Assembly: GCF_034497705.1 (NCBI RefSeq)
Contig: NZ_JAXRUV010000004.1
Coordinates: 62,001 to 126,000, forward strand
Direction: 5' to 3'
Length of the DNA: 64,000 nt
From: Marinococcus luteus_A
GTDB taxonomy: Bacteria > Bacillota > Bacilli > Bacillales > Marinococcaceae
This document shows, in pieces, positions 32,248 through 41,340 of this stretch. A model generated the notes under the pieces. The model was not told the origin of the DNA and ran no database searches. It worked only from the letters and a program-made list of their open reading frames with translations. Positions within the stretch are counted from its first letter, which is position 1. The number at the start of each line of letters is the position of its first letter. The position numbers were made by a program, and so were the translations under genes.

Positions 32248-33684
32248 ATGTTATCTTTCTTTATCGCTATTATCCTGTTAATTGCCGGCTACATCGTTTA
32301 CGGGTCCTTTGTGGAGAAAACGTTCGGCGTCAATGACCGCAACAAAACGCCTGCTTACCGTAACGACGGGCATATCGACTACTCTCCTCTCAGCTGGTGG
32401 CGTGGCAGCCTTATCCAGCTGTTAAATATTGCTGGTCTCGGGCCGATTTTCGGGGCGCTGCTCGGAGCCTTGTACGGGCCTATTGTATTTTTCTGGATCG
32501 TACTCGGCACCATTTTCGCAGGTGCCGTACACGATTATTTTTCCGGAATGCTTTCTCTTCGCCACAACGGCGCTCAGTTTCCATCCCTCGTAGGTAAATA
32601 TCTTGGCCGTCCGATGAAGAGCTTCATTAATATTGTCAGCATTTGTTTAATGATCCTCGTAGCCGCCGCTTTTATCGCTGGGCCGGCTGAATTGATTGCA
32701 AGCCTCACCCCTCTAAGCTTTCTTACCGCCATTTTTGCTATTTTTGCATACTTTTTACTCGCTGCCCTGCTTCCAATTCAACGGGTCATTGGAAGGATCT
32801 ATCCTCTTTTTGGCGCAGTGCTTATTTTTATGGCGGTCAGTATTGCCGGCGCGCTTGTATTTTCAGATGTAACGATTCCAAATGTTACGCTTGCCAATCT
32901 TCACCCCGATGAACTCCCGGTATGGCCGATGGTGATGGTAACAATTTCGTGCGGGGCTATTTCCGGTTTTCACAGCACCCAGAGCCCAATTATCGCCCGC
33001 ACGCTGAAAAAAGAATCAGAAGGACGCAAAGTGTTTTACGGGGCTATGATTGCCGAAGGTATCATCACCCTTATATGGGCAGCAGCCGGCATGGCCTTCT
33101 TTGGAGGCACCGGCGGGCTTCAGGCAGCCATAGCCGCCGGAGGCCCTGCAGGCGCTGTCAACGAAATTTCTACGAGCCTTCTTGGTACACTCGGCGGGAT
33201 ACTTGCCGTTCTTGGCGTTATTTTGCTTCCTATTACGACAGGCGACACTGCTCTTCGTTCTTCAAGGATGATGCTTGCAGAGCTCGTGGCAAACGCTGTT
33301 TCCCTAAAAGGAAAGCCTCTTTTAATTCTGACGATTATTCCGGTCGTTATCCCGGCCCTGTTTTTATCTATGATCGATTATTCGTTTTTGTGGAGATATG
33401 TAGGATGGACCAATCAACTCGTCGCTACCGTGATGCTGTGGACCGGCTGCATGTACCTGCTTTATGCCGGCAAAAACCATTTCATCTGCGGCGTACCGGC
33501 GATGTTTATGACAGCCGTCGTCTGTTCCTACATTTTTTACGCCCCGGAAGGACTCGGTCTTCCGTACGGTCTTTCCATGACGATCGGGGCTGTACTGACA
33601 ATGTTTGTGCTTGCATGGTACATCTGGAAAGTAATCTCCGTTAAACGGCAGGCCGCATACGACCAGGTCGAAAAATCTATATAA
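32248..33684 (+). CDS. CstA-family carbon starvation/pyruvate transporter
   Basis: 478 residues from the ATG at 32248, with AAAGGTGG upstream; a GTG at 32236 lies inside that site. About thirteen membrane segments; CstA motifs G-P-I-F-G-A-L-L-G-A-L-Y-G-P, H-D-Y-F-S-G-M-L-S-L-R-H near 96 and C-G-A-I-S-G-F-H-S-T-Q-S-P near 235. It is shorter than E. coli CstA (about 700 residues), lacking extra C-terminal segments. CstA proteins take up pyruvate or peptides under carbon limitation. The 246-base divergent region with the FCD regulator gene contains TTGTTATA/TATAACAA arms far apart but no clear cre site. Confidence 0.87.
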   Translation: MLSFFIAIILLIAGYIVYGSFVEKTFGVNDRNKTPAYRNDGHIDYSPLSWWRGSLIQLLNIAGLGPIFGALLGALYGPIVFFWIVLGTIFAGAVHDYFSGMLSLRHNGAQFPSLVGKYLGRPMKSFINIVSICLMILVAAAFIAGPAELIASLTPLSFLTAIFAIFAYFLLAALLPIQRVIGRIYPLFGAVLIFMAVSIAGALVFSDVTIPNVTLANLHPDELPVWPMVMVTISCGAISGFHSTQSPIIARTLKKESEGRKVFYGAMIAEGIITLIWAAAGMAFFGGTGGLQAAIAAGGPAGAVNEISTSLLGTLGGILAVLGVILLPITTGDTALRSSRMMLAELVANAVSLKGKPLLILTIIPVVIPALFLSMIDYSFLWRYVGWTNQLVATVMLWTGCMYLLYAGKNHFICGVPAMFMTAVVCSYIFYAPEGLGLPYGLSMTIGAVLTMFVLAWYIWKVISVKRQAAYDQVEKSI

Positions 33685-33692
33685 ATGCTTTT

Positions 33693-33722
33693 GGCTGTCT
33701 GCTATTGCGGGCAGCCTTTTTC
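33693..33722 (+). terminator. Terminator of the cstA-like gene
   Basis: GGCTGTCTGC pairs with GCGGGCAGCC (two G-T pairs) and is followed by six T residues. Confidence 0.82.
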
Positions 33723-33807
33723 ACTGAAGGAGAGGCTGATGAAAACGCTGCACGTTCATGCTAAACTAAATAAAGACGTGAAATTTTTATAAAGAAGGCG
33801 GCTTATC

Positions 33808-34881
33808 ATGCACTACTGGAGAAAAATTAAGCGGCGACTGATCGGCGGCAGACTAATCAAGACCGGTATAGCTGTTCTGCTCACTGCCTTTATATGCGAC
33901 ATTTTCGATCTCCCGCAGGCTTTTGCCGTTATTACAGCCATTGTAACTCTTGAACCAACAGCCGCTGCTTCCATACGTAAAGGAGCCCAGCGGCTTCCTG
34001 CCACCGTCATTGGGGCGGCTCTCGCGATGATTACCGTTTATTTATTCGGGCCAACCCCGGCAACGTATATGATTGCTTCTGTGCTGACACTCTATTTCTG
34101 TAATATGCTGCGGCTCCGGGACGGGATGCTCGTTGCAACGATTACGGCAGTGGCGATGATCCCCACAGCGAGCGATCATTATTTTTTAACTTTTGTAGAA
34201 CGTGTCGGCACCACATTTATCGGCCTTGCGATCTCTACATTAATTAATTTAACGATTCTACCTCCAAAATTTTCTTCTTTGCTCGCAGAACAGAATCGTA
34301 AAATGTTCGTGGAAACCGCCGAAATTTTTGAGATGCGGCTCGAGGAAGTAATGAACGGCCGATCTCCTTCTGCACAGGTAATGGAAAAATATCATCAGCT
34401 GGAAAGTGACCTCGAGCGGGCTATCCAGCTTTCTTATTACCAGCAGGAAGAATGGAAATACCATAAGAAAAAGGATACAGAGGCAAGAAGGTTCACACGG
34501 GAGCAGCGCCAGCTTCATTTTTTAGAGCGCATAAGCTATCATATTAATCGTTTATTTAATTTCGAAACAGATGACAGCACCTTTACGAAAGAAGAGGTTC
34601 AGCTGATTGGCGACATCATTCCGGCGATGTCACAAACGATTCATCACTTCGGGGAACGCATATCTGACGAACAGTTCAGGCTGATTGAACGTCTGGACCG
34701 GTGCTTTTGGAAAAAGCGCCAGCACGCATCACGGCCGAACATAAAAAAATATCACCATCATTTTTCTACAGACGTTATTATTATCTTCGCCCTCCTGTCT
34801 ATTCACGATGTCCTCGAAGAGCTCGAAGAACTTCATTTTCCCGAACAGTCCGAGCAACAGCAAGCGCCCCGGCCTTCATAA
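33808..34881 (+). CDS. Aromatic acid exporter family protein (YqjA-like, FUSC type)
   Basis: 357 residues. Four or so membrane segments in residues 15-150, including A-V-I-T-A-I-V-T-L-E-P-T near 45, followed by a long soluble helical part with many charged residues. This matches YqjA/DUF939 proteins, relatives of the fusaric-acid and p-hydroxybenzoate exporters. GAAGGCGG precedes the ATG. The C terminus is histidine- and acid-rich. Transport substrate unknown. Confidence 0.83.
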   Translation: MHYWRKIKRRLIGGRLIKTGIAVLLTAFICDIFDLPQAFAVITAIVTLEPTAAASIRKGAQRLPATVIGAALAMITVYLFGPTPATYMIASVLTLYFCNMLRLRDGMLVATITAVAMIPTASDHYFLTFVERVGTTFIGLAISTLINLTILPPKFSSLLAEQNRKMFVETAEIFEMRLEEVMNGRSPSAQVMEKYHQLESDLERAIQLSYYQQEEWKYHKKKDTEARRFTREQRQLHFLERISYHINRLFNFETDDSTFTKEEVQLIGDIIPAMSQTIHHFGERISDEQFRLIERLDRCFWKKRQHASRPNIKKYHHHFSTDVIIIFALLSIHDVLEELEELHFPEQSEQQQAPRPS

Positions 34882-34897
34882 GGCACGGGGCGTTGTA
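34864..34897 (+). terminator. Possible terminator of the yqjA-like gene
   Basis: GCGCCCCG pairs with CGGGGCG around an inner CCTT/AAGG stem; it overlaps the stop codon and has only a weak T-tract. Confidence 0.45.
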
Positions 34898-34910
34898 TTT
34901 ATCAGTTTTT

Positions 34911-36551
34911 TTAAATTTTACTGAAGGAGGATAAAAATTTCACTCTGTCTCCCATTGGAGGCGTCTGTTCATCAATAAGCTGGATTTCCAGTACAGCCGG
35001 GCAGTTATCTGAACAGAGACTTTCGTAAAGCCCGGGGGTAATATCATCCATGGAGCGGACCGTGGCGTACTTTACTCCCATCTGTTCAGCGATAGCTGCC
35101 ACCGGCACCATCGATTGTTCAAAACGGTCGTGCATTCTTCCGTATTGAAGCCGGTGTCCATGATACACCATCCCGAGCCTTGCATTATTCATAACGATAA
35201 AAAGAATGGGCAGCTGATACTCTTTGGCCGTCAGTACTTCCATCCCATGCATAAAAAAGCATCCATCTCCTGTAATACTTGTGACAGGACGGTGTGGTTC
35301 GGCAAGCTTTGCTCCAAGCGCATTGGAAATTCCCGAACCCATAGCACCAAAATGAACGTTGATATCATACGTATCCGGTTTTTTTACTTCCATGTAGTGA
35401 ATCACATAGCTCATAAACTCTCCAATATCCACCGTAAAAAGCGTATCCTCCGGCATATGGGACTGGAGCTGCTGAAGAACGTTCTGGGTTTCATATTTTT
35501 CGTTTACTGCTTTTTTCTGAACGCCTGTCCGCTGGCGCCCGGCTTTTCCTGCTTCAGGAAGGCGAAGACGCCTGTTAATTTCCCCAATCGTCGTGCGCAC
35601 ATCTCCGAGCAGGGAAATATCCACTTTATATTTGCGGTCGAATACCGTTGGATCATGGTCGAGCTGGATCACAAAGCGCTCAGCCGCCAAAGCCGGATTC
35701 CAGTTGTTCGTAGCCGTTTCTCCCAGACTGGATCCGATAACGAATATAATGGAATTATCGCTGTCTTCCATTATTTCCGTGGCTGTTTCGTGCCCGGCAA
35801 ACCCGTAAACACCATATGCGTTCGGATGGTTCGACGGTACAAGCCCTTTAGCCTGTGGCGTAGTAACGACCGGCCAGTCCAGGTGATCCACGAGATTCAT
35901 AACATCAGGCAGGGCATCTCTTGCTCCCTGGCCAAGGAAAATGATCCCCTGACGGTTACTGGAAAGTACCCGGGTGGTTTTAGATACATTGCTTTCCACC
36001 GGAGATAGCCGGCGCTTCTCCGGGTATTCGAGCAGTTCAGTGCCCCCTTCGAGCATGGATAATTGAATATTGATTGGGATCGCTACGTGCACTGGCCCGG
36101 GTATGCCGGCGAATGCTTTGCATACCGCCTCTTTAAACACATCACGCACTTCATGAATACTTTCCACCCGCCGGCTGTACTTGGTCACTGGAGTGAACAT
36201 CGGAACTACGTCAAGCTCCTGGGAAGCATTCAAGCCAACGGTCGATGTCGGCACAGAGCCGGTAATAAAAAGCACAGGGGTCTGCTCTCTCATTGCATTC
36301 GCTGCCCCGGAGAGAAGATTCGTCGCCCCGGGTCCGCTGCTTGCTATACATACCCCAAGCTTTTCCGAACGCTTCGCGTAGGCGGAAGCCATATAACCGG
36401 CCGCCCCTTCATGCTTTGTAATAACTGGCGTAATATCGCCATGCTCATACATTTTATCAAAAAGAGCGTTCACCGACCCCGCCGGAATACCAAATACATA
36501 GTCCAGGCCACCCTGTCGCAAATAATCAATTATCCACTGAGCTGCTTTCAT
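34911..36551 (-). CDS. Thiamine-diphosphate enzyme, acetolactate-synthase-like
   Basis: 546 residues with the three-domain layout of the POX/AHAS family: N-terminal Pyr domain with catalytic Glu in T-K-H-E-G-A-A-G-Y-M near 46-55, central domain, and C-terminal PP domain with the ThDP motif G-D-G-C-F-F-M-H-G-M-E-V...N-N near 427-456. The segment after N-N (A-R-L-G-M-V-Y-H-G-H) differs from typical biosynthetic IlvB. No small IlvN subunit or alsD gene is adjacent, so catabolic acetolactate synthase, or another decarboxylase or ligase, is possible. It is 17 bases downstream of nothing on its own strand and upstream of nothing related. Confidence 0.8.
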   Translation of the reverse strand: MKAAQWIIDYLRQGGLDYVFGIPAGSVNALFDKMYEHGDITPVITKHEGAAGYMASAYAKRSEKLGVCIASSGPGATNLLSGAANAMREQTPVLFITGSVPTSTVGLNASQELDVVPMFTPVTKYSRRVESIHEVRDVFKEAVCKAFAGIPGPVHVAIPINIQLSMLEGGTELLEYPEKRRLSPVESNVSKTTRVLSSNRQGIIFLGQGARDALPDVMNLVDHLDWPVVTTPQAKGLVPSNHPNAYGVYGFAGHETATEIMEDSDNSIIFVIGSSLGETATNNWNPALAAERFVIQLDHDPTVFDRKYKVDISLLGDVRTTIGEINRRLRLPEAGKAGRQRTGVQKKAVNEKYETQNVLQQLQSHMPEDTLFTVDIGEFMSYVIHYMEVKKPDTYDINVHFGAMGSGISNALGAKLAEPHRPVTSITGDGCFFMHGMEVLTAKEYQLPILFIVMNNARLGMVYHGHRLQYGRMHDRFEQSMVPVAAIAEQMGVKYATVRSMDDITPGLYESLCSDNCPAVLEIQLIDEQTPPMGDRVKFLSSFSKI

Positions 36552-36568
36552 TCTGTTTTATCCCCCCA

Positions 36569-39382
36569 CTAATTTTTACTATTCATTACAAATTCAGGAA
36601 TTTTACTTGCCTGTATTGGTTTACTATACAGGAAACCTTGAACTAAATCACATTTATTTGCCTGCAAAAACTTCTGTTGTTCAAGCGTTTCCACCCCTTC
36701 GGCGATCACGTGAAGGTTCAGGCTGTGAGCAAGAGCAATAATCGTAGTTGTAATAGGGGCGGAGCTTTTTTCTGTTTCAATATCATCAATGAATACTTTA
36801 TCAATTTTCAGTGTATCAATCGGAAATTCCCTGAGGTACTGCAGCGAACAGTAGCCCGTGCCAAAATCATCTATTGAAATACGGACACCAATGTTTTTCA
36901 GCCTTTTCATGGTCGTGACCGTCTCTTCAGTATTCAACAGTAGTGTATTTTCTGTAATCTCAATTTCTAAAAATTCGGGTGCAAGCCCCGTTCTGGTGAG
37001 TACCTCTTTTACATTATCCACCAGGCATTCCCTCTGAAACTGCTGCGCGGAGATATTTACCGCTACACGCAAGCTGCAAAGTCCTTGCTCCTGCCAGCTT
37101 TTCGCCTGAGAGCAGGCCTCTTCCAAAATCCATTCACCGATCGACGTGATTAAGCCGGTATCTTCAGCCATAGGGATAAATTCTGAAGGAGATATTTTTC
37201 CGTGGATCGGGTGGTTCCAACGTACAAGTGCTTCTACCCCTGTAACCAGGTTTTTACTCAAACGCACCTGTGGCTGATAAAAAAGTTCAAGTTCATTGTT
37301 TTCGAGCGCCCGGTATAAATCATTCTCAAGCCGGATTTTTTTCATGTCCGGCCCCATCTGCTCGGACGAAAACGCCCGGTACGTGTTGCCATTCATTTCT
37401 TTCGCTTTATGCATGGCCGAGTTAGCATTCTGGATCAGGTCATCTGCCAGGTGACCGTCCAGCGGGAAGAAGCTGATACCGATACTTGGTTTTACATACA
37501 CTTCTTCCCCTTCAAGATAAAACGGGTTGCGGAATACGCGCAGAATCTGTTCTGCGGTCGTTGTAGCCTGCGCCATATTATCAAGCCGCGGAAGGATTAA
37601 AATAAATTCATCTCCTCCCTGGCGGGCCACTGTCGCTGCACCGCTCACCATTTCCTGCAGGCGGTAGGCGACTTCCGTTAATAATTCGTCTCCCCCGGCA
37701 TGGCCGAAGCGGTCATTGATTTGTTTAAAACGGTCCAGGTCGAGAAATAATACAGCCATTTCCTGATCATGCTCTTTGGCTTCCCGGAGCGTCTGACTCA
37801 GACGGTCGTGGACAAGCATCCGGTTCGGAAGACCGGTCGTTCCATCATAGTATGCGTAGTATTCAATACGCTGCTCCATCTCTTTTCGAACCGTAACGTC
37901 TCTGACCGTTAGTACATACCCCACTACTATACCTTCTTCAATCTGGCTCGAGAGAGTATATTCAAGCGTTACGAGTCCTTTTTCAGGATGGCTCATATAC
38001 GCTTCGCCGCTCACCGGCTGTATGGAATCAGAAGCCAGGTAAGATGCAAAAATATCGGACAGATCGCCCTCTTCATTTTCAATATGCTCGAGAATTTCAT
38101 CGTAGGACTGGATGCTGTGAAATAGCCGGGTGTCTGTTTCAAGCATATCTTCAGCTGCTTCATTGGAAAACATCACGGTGCCTTCCAGCGAAAAGCCGAT
38201 AATACCTTCATCCACCGTATTCATAATCAGCTCTTTTTCCGTGTTGATCTTGCGCATCTCCAAAATCAGCCGCTGGAGCTCTTCGTTCTTGCTTTGTATT
38301 TCTTCGGTCCTGCGCGCAATGATGCTTTCCTGGCTTTCGAGGTTGTATAAATGAATCAGTACAGGCGCAGTAGCATTAACGATGGATTCCACCCGGCGCT
38401 GCTGTGCTTTTGTATACTCGGCTGGCTGTTCGCCGAGATGGGCGACTACAATTACGCCGAGAACACGGCCGACAGAAATCATCGGCACCATAAAAATACT
38501 CTTAATATTAAACACATCACAAATTTCCTGAAATATTCTGTTTTCTCGCGCAACATCCTCAACAAATAACGGCTGCTTTGTGTGAACGACCTGCTGAAAC
38601 AGCTTGTCGTTCGTCTGGTCCATTTGCATCCGCTCATGAATGCTTAACCACTCACTCTGTTCAAAGTCGCTTTTACGGCTGAGCTTTGAAGGCATGACTG
38701 TTTCTTTGGAAACAGGATCAATAATATGAAGACTCACATTATGATTGTTTAGTTCGTCGCCTATATGACTAAAGCAGACATCAATCGCCGAATCGGACGT
38801 CTGGGAATGGGCAAGCTGCTCCATCACCTCGATAAGGGTCTGCTTTTCATGCAGAAGCTCCTCAATGTTGTGCATCGCCTGGCTGTTTCGAATAGCAACA
38901 GCAGCCATGTGGACATAGGCTTCCACTGTTTCAATTTCAGATTCTGTTAAATTCATCGGTACCCCGTAGTCAAACAAATATACGAGTCCGAATAATTCGT
39001 CCCCGTGGGAAATCGGAACTGTAAGCACCGATCGGATCTGAAAGAAATCAATTGTTCTGGCATCCGGCCTGTCGTCTTTAGACGTATCAGCAATATAAAT
39101 GGACTGCCGGGACTCGATCACCTCGCGGGCCAGATGATCCACCTGTGGATCAACGACGTGCTGGTCTATAGTCATCCCACTCAGCACTTCCGGCTTGCTG
39201 ACGTAGCCTCTGTAACGCTCCCTGTCTTCCGGGAGATAAATACCAACCGCATCGCATTGGATAATTTCTTCTGATATAGCTGTTACGACGTGTTCAAGAA
39301 GTGTTTTAATGTCTAAATTGGCATTGATCAGTCGTGTAATCCTAGCAAGACGCGTATAACGATTGTGTTGTCCGTTTGACAT
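36569..39382 (-). CDS. GAF-GAF-PAS-GGDEF-EAL cyclic-di-GMP protein
   Basis: 937 residues from the ATG at 39382 (AGGGGCG upstream); a TTG at 39412 is in frame but has no site. Two GAF domains (about 10-160 and 190-345), a short coiled coil, a PAS domain (about 385-505), GGDEF (motif G-G-D-E-F intact near 589) and EAL (E-A-L-V-R-W near 717, D-D-F-G-T-G-Y, A-E-G-V-E-T). Both catalytic signatures are intact, so it may make and break c-di-GMP. No membrane segment, hence a cytosolic sensor; ligands unknown. It lies 17 bases upstream of the thiamine-enzyme gene's start on the same strand. Confidence 0.92.
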   Translation of the reverse strand: MSNGQHNRYTRLARITRLINANLDIKTLLEHVVTAISEEIIQCDAVGIYLPEDRERYRGYVSKPEVLSGMTIDQHVVDPQVDHLAREVIESRQSIYIADTSKDDRPDARTIDFFQIRSVLTVPISHGDELFGLVYLFDYGVPMNLTESEIETVEAYVHMAAVAIRNSQAMHNIEELLHEKQTLIEVMEQLAHSQTSDSAIDVCFSHIGDELNNHNVSLHIIDPVSKETVMPSKLSRKSDFEQSEWLSIHERMQMDQTNDKLFQQVVHTKQPLFVEDVARENRIFQEICDVFNIKSIFMVPMISVGRVLGVIVVAHLGEQPAEYTKAQQRRVESIVNATAPVLIHLYNLESQESIIARRTEEIQSKNEELQRLILEMRKINTEKELIMNTVDEGIIGFSLEGTVMFSNEAAEDMLETDTRLFHSIQSYDEILEHIENEEGDLSDIFASYLASDSIQPVSGEAYMSHPEKGLVTLEYTLSSQIEEGIVVGYVLTVRDVTVRKEMEQRIEYYAYYDGTTGLPNRMLVHDRLSQTLREAKEHDQEMAVLFLDLDRFKQINDRFGHAGGDELLTEVAYRLQEMVSGAATVARQGGDEFILILPRLDNMAQATTTAEQILRVFRNPFYLEGEEVYVKPSIGISFFPLDGHLADDLIQNANSAMHKAKEMNGNTYRAFSSEQMGPDMKKIRLENDLYRALENNELELFYQPQVRLSKNLVTGVEALVRWNHPIHGKISPSEFIPMAEDTGLITSIGEWILEEACSQAKSWQEQGLCSLRVAVNISAQQFQRECLVDNVKEVLTRTGLAPEFLEIEITENTLLLNTEETVTTMKRLKNIGVRISIDDFGTGYCSLQYLREFPIDTLKIDKVFIDDIETEKSSAPITTTIIALAHSLNLHVIAEGVETLEQQKFLQANKCDLVQGFLYSKPIQASKIPEFVMNSKN

Positions 39383-39553
39383 CGAATCGCCCCTGTCTGT
39401 CGATGATTCCAAAGCTCTTATCTATATTATGAACTAATATTTCAATAGCAGGAAAATTTTTTCTTTATTAAAGTCCTATTTTTCTCTGCTATTCCCCTGT
39501 TATGTAGAGGAGATTCCGTTTCCTACTGGAAACAGAAACGCCTCATTAAATTT

Positions 39554-40489
39554 TTAGCGGACCATAATAACTATTTTACCACGAGCACGTCCTTCTTCGC
39601 TCTCTCTATGTGCTGCCCGCAGACCTTTTTCTGAAAATTTGTGCTTGCTGTTAATTTCCACGCGCAAAGCACCTTTATTATAAAGCGATGTTAAGCGCCG
39701 GAGCTTTTCGCCTTCTTCCTGCAGCCATACAAACCCGGCAGTAATACCGGCTTCTTCAGCTTTTTCCTGGGAAGGGGGGGCAGCAACCGAGGCAAATCTT
39801 CCACCGGTGCGAAGCACGCGGAAGCTTTCCTCATGGACACTTTCTCCCACTGCATCTAATACCATATCATAGTCCGAAAGTATATCCACTACATTTTCTT
39901 CTTCATAATTGATCGCTACATCCGCACCCATTTGCTTTAAAAACTCCTGGTTTTTGCCGCTTGCTGTGGCTGCTACATAGGCTCCCATGTCTTTAGCCAC
40001 CTGTATCGCAAAATGGCCGACACCGCCGGAGCCACCCTGAATAAGCACTTTACTGCCTTCAGTGATTTCTCCAAATTCGAGCAAACACTGCTGGGCGGTC
40101 ATTCCGGCGAGCGGGATCCCGGCTGCCTCTTCATAGGACATAGGCTCAGGAATGGCTACTAACAGATCTTCATCCACTATTGTCTGTTCTGCATAAGTAC
40201 CGCGTGCCGTTAATTTTGGCCGCGCAAACACTCTGTCACCTGGCCCAAAGGCAGTGACATCTTTTCCTGCTGAGCGGACGACACCTGCCACGTCCCATCC
40301 TAAAATGATAGGAAATTCGAAAGGAATGTCATCTTTCATGTATCCTTCCCGCAGCTTCCAGTCAATTGGGTTGATGGAAGTGGCATACACATCCACGAGC
40401 ACCTGTCTGTCCCCGGGTGTTTGCGTTTCCATTTCTTTTTCCACAAGTTGTTCAGCACTTCCGTATTGTTCAATGACAATTGCTTTCAT
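39554..40489 (-). CDS. Zinc-free NADP-dependent oxidoreductase, quinone-reductase-like
   Basis: 311 residues. GroES-like N-terminal part with S-I-N-P-I-D-W-K-L-R-E-G near 38-49 and G-W-D-V-A-G-V-V, Rossmann domain with I-Q-G-G-S-G-G-V-G near 149-157. These are the marks of the zeta-crystallin/quinone oxidoreductase group of medium-chain reductases. AGGAGG precedes the ATG. Likely reduces quinones or enones with NADPH; substrate unknown. Single gene. Confidence 0.87.
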   Translation of the reverse strand: MKAIVIEQYGSAEQLVEKEMETQTPGDRQVLVDVYATSINPIDWKLREGYMKDDIPFEFPIILGWDVAGVVRSAGKDVTAFGPGDRVFARPKLTARGTYAEQTIVDEDLLVAIPEPMSYEEAAGIPLAGMTAQQCLLEFGEITEGSKVLIQGGSGGVGHFAIQVAKDMGAYVAATASGKNQEFLKQMGADVAINYEEENVVDILSDYDMVLDAVGESVHEESFRVLRTGGRFASVAAPPSQEKAEEAGITAGFVWLQEEGEKLRRLTSLYNKGALRVEINSKHKFSEKGLRAAHRESEEGRARGKIVIMVR

Positions 40490-40553
40490 TATGAGCCTCC
40501 TCTCCTATATTCCTCATACCTTTTACTCCTTTAAATGAAACACGTAATAAAAT

Positions 40554-40581
40554 GACCACTGCGTCTAAGAGCGCAGCGGTC
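40554..40581 (-). terminator. Terminator of the Excalibur protein gene
   Basis: GACCACTGCG pairs with CGCAGCGGTC (one mismatch), with a TTTTATT tract following on the minus strand. Confidence 0.8.
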
Positions 40582-40606
40582 AGGGAACAGGATATGTGAA
40601 TATTTT

Positions 40607-41170
40607 TTAGTGGGACGCTGCCCGTCTGCGAACAAGTAAAAGAGCTCCCAGTCTGGCTACTACTGTGCCCGCTAAAGCCCAGGCTGGCTGATTTGTAGCT
40701 GTCTTCGGCATTTCGCCGCCTTCTTCTGCAGATTCTTCATTCATATTATCATCAGAAGCTTCTGTGGAAGCAGCCTCTTCTTCAGTAGTCGTTTCTTCTG
40801 TATTGCCTTCTTCGGAGGAAGAGGATTCTTCTTCTGTCACGTCTTCTTCAGTGGTAGAAGTCGTATCTTCTGAAGTGTCAGCGGAGGAACTGTCATCTGC
40901 AGTTTCCGTTGTTCCATCGTTATTGGAGACTGCAGCGTCAAATTCACTTTCCATGCCTTCCGTCAAATTTTCACACGGCAAGTTATCGTTGTCTGCGTCT
41001 AAGTTATGTGGGTCATCATTTGGTCCGTAATTATTGTCTTCCCAAAAGGCCAAAACTTCTTCCCCATCACTAAAATCCGAACAGTTTTCATCGTCTGCTG
41101 ATACGGGGGCAGTGATGCCCAATGAAATTACTCCTGCGCCGAATAGACTTACCAACCATTTTTTCGACAC
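40607..41170 (-). CDS. Excalibur-domain surface protein with LPxTA-like sorting signal
   Basis: 187 residues; GTG start at 41170 after GGAGGA. Signal peptide (1-25, cleavage after V-S-A), then an Excalibur calcium-binding domain (about 28-68: C-S-D-F, L-D-A-D-N-D-N-L-P-C-E), then about 80 residues of S, T, E and D (low complexity, strongly acidic). The end reads M-P-K-T-A, a hydrophobic segment and R-R-R, the layout of a sortase signal, with Met for the usual Leu. The A at position 5 recalls the L-P-D-T-A used by class D sortases in Bacillus. Probably wall-anchored. No sortase gene is in the window. Confidence 0.82.
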   Translation of the reverse strand: MSKKWLVSLFGAGVISLGITAPVSADDENCSDFSDGEEVLAFWEDNNYGPNDDPHNLDADNDNLPCENLTEGMESEFDAAVSNNDGTTETADDSSSADTSEDTTSTTEEDVTEEESSSSEEGNTEETTTEEEAASTEASDDNMNEESAEEGGEMPKTATNQPAWALAGTVVARLGALLLVRRRAASH

Positions 41171-41216
41171 ACAAATTCCTCCTCGTTTAAGTACATATAC
41201 CTATTCCCCTACTTTT

Positions 41217-41245
41217 ATCTTAGGCAATAATTTGTAAAATAACAA
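41217..41245 (-). promoter_or_regulatory. Promoter of the Excalibur protein gene
   Basis: On the minus strand TTGTTA (41245-41240), 17-base spacer, TAAGAT (41222-41217). A 43-bp palindrome begins 4 bases upstream of the -35 box. Confidence 0.65.
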
Positions 41246-41249
41246 TATT

Positions 41250-41292
41250 TTTTTGCATTATATGTAAATTAAATTTACATATAATGCAAAAA
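41250..41292. promoter_or_regulatory. 43-bp AT-rich perfect palindrome upstream of the Excalibur gene promoter
   Basis: Two 21-base arms (41250-41270 and 41272-41292) are exact reverse complements around a single A; each arm includes TTGCATTATATGTAAATT. The stem begins with T5 and ends with A5, opposite to a terminator. It partly overlaps the esterase terminator at its right end. Operator or cruciform structure is the likely reading. Confidence 0.75.
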
Positions 41293-41325
41293 TCCCCCTG
41301 TATACTTTTTATACAAGAGGAATTT
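41291..41325 (-). terminator. Terminator of the esterase operon
   Basis: TGTATA with TATACA extended by a G-T-rich, once-bulged stem to AATTCC/GGATT, followed on the minus strand by five T residues. Confidence 0.65.
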
Positions 41326-41340
41326 CTTTTTATTATTTAG

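Noticed and set aside
33739..33792. 17-codon upstream frame ahead of the yqjA-like gene, with AAGGAG before its ATG
   Set aside because: A possible extended -10 sequence lies within it, so it may not be transcribed, and no stalling motif or alternative hairpins are visible. Left out as unsupported.
39507..39543. Hairpin GTTTCC/GGAAAC after the 39554-40489 gene
   Set aside because: Imperfect outer stem and no T-tract in either direction, so not called a terminator.
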